DNA from: HGM04593 sp045636125
GTDB taxonomy: Bacteria; Bacteroidota; Bacteroidia; Bacteroidales; Bacteroidaceae
NCBI GenBank assembly: GCA_045636125.1
Contig: JAZTWX010000042.1
Coordinates: 42,712-106,711, forward strand
Length of the DNA: 64,000 bases
Direction of reading: 5' to 3'
Shown: one piece after another, positions 63,763-64,000 of the stretch
Position numbering within the stretch: the first letter of the stretch is position 1
How the letters are laid out: every line of letters starts with the position of its first letter
The notes under the pieces: model-generated
Database searches by the model: none
Seen by the model: the letters and a program-made list of their open reading frames with translations, nothing else
Told to the model about the DNA's origin: nothing
Program-made: the position numbers and the translations under genes

Positions 63763-64000
63763 GTTTGTTGCAAATATCGGCTTGCGCTCTTTGGCTGCGT
63801 CCCGCTTCGTTTACCCGAAATACTTTGGATAAGATTTTTCGCCTCGGGATAAAATATAAAGGTAATAATATAGCAGTTGACCCATTTTTAGAAAACACTG
63901 CGTATGTGTCATATCGAACGTATGTGAGATATCTCGTATATAGTTTTTTGAGATCCTTTGACAATCCTTGCTTGTCGCAACCCACGCGGCAACACTTTTA
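63763..64000. other. Right-edge intergenic sequence
   Basis: About 240 bp without a gene I can support. An open minus-strand frame at 63716-63985 runs through the terminator and has no family resemblance. No consensus promoter is obvious. The sequence ends mid-spacer. Confidence 0.5.

Noticed and set aside
63716..63985. An 89-codon minus-strand frame at the right edge
   Set aside because: It runs through a perfect terminator hairpin and has no family resemblance; a partial gene beyond the edge cannot be excluded.

Overview
The window reads as chromosome of a Bacteroidales bacterium, probably a gut or animal-associated species. The evidence is: many promoters of the Bacteroidota type (TTG about 20 bp upstream of TAnnTTTG), no obvious Shine-Dalgarno sequences, and marker families of the phylum (serine palmitoyltransferase for sphingolipids, GldE next to ssb, DUF4924, DUF4494, DUF4595-like lipoprotein, a T9SS-type C-terminal domain, the HisG-D-C-B-H-A-F-IE operon order). 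I see no phage, insertion sequence, plasmid or CRISPR array. Most of the window is core genome at high coding density.

Layout. 0-12.2 kb: small housekeeping genes (HAD hydrolase, 5'-nucleotidase, TspO, CbpA-type DnaJ, two lipoproteins, rhamnose mutarotase family), then ruvX-def-TPR protein and thrS / infC-rpmI-rplT. 12.4-12.6 kb: a structured non-coding RNA downstream of rplT, with its own promoter and closing stem, matching the Bacteroidales-1/6S-like RNA in position and shape. 12.7-16.4 kb (minus strand): FemAB/BioF2-like acyltransferase, GH20 hexosaminidase and mltG, preceded by a tandem 83-bp repeat that carries two copies of a promoter plus hairpin. 16.8-20.1 kb: polysaccharide export lipoprotein and BY-kinase pair. 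20.3-22.5 kb: serine palmitoyltransferase with tRNA-Pro just behind it, two extra 3' halves of that tRNA each with its own terminator, then a minus-strand tRNA operon Ser-Glu-Glu-Lys. 22.7-25.7 kb: three glycosyltransferases. 25.9-31.1 kb: M23 peptidase, C69 dipeptidase, phosphohexomutase. 31.2-33.3 kb (minus): rng, a 29-aa basic COX24/bS22-like protein, and HU. 33.8-44.4 kb: ssb-gldE-phosphopantetheinyl transferase, membrane proteins, prfC, tsaC-ClC-fmt, an ECF-like sigma factor and a small protein. 44.5-47.3 kb (minus): YggS, DUF4494, a 57-aa acidic protein, malic enzyme. 47.5-51.7 kb: nitroreductase, DUF2520, kdsC, maf, cysK, cysE. 51.8-59.0 kb: the complete histidine operon behind a leader peptide with six histidines in nineteen residues and a terminator/antiterminator pair. 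59.0-63.7 kb: a small lipoprotein and a 1421-residue secreted enzyme that fuses a GH27 alpha-galactosidase to a GH16 endo-glycanase.

The most interesting items are (1) the histidine attenuator, readable to base-pair level, (2) the GH27-GH16 fusion with duplicated linker modules and a sorting domain, (3) the repeated tRNA-Pro 3' halves, and (4) the duplicated promoter-hairpin element upstream of mltG, in which two base pairs differ by compensatory changes. Gene starts were moved downstream where an upstream extension ran through a promoter or lacked family resemblance; each case is stated in its entry.
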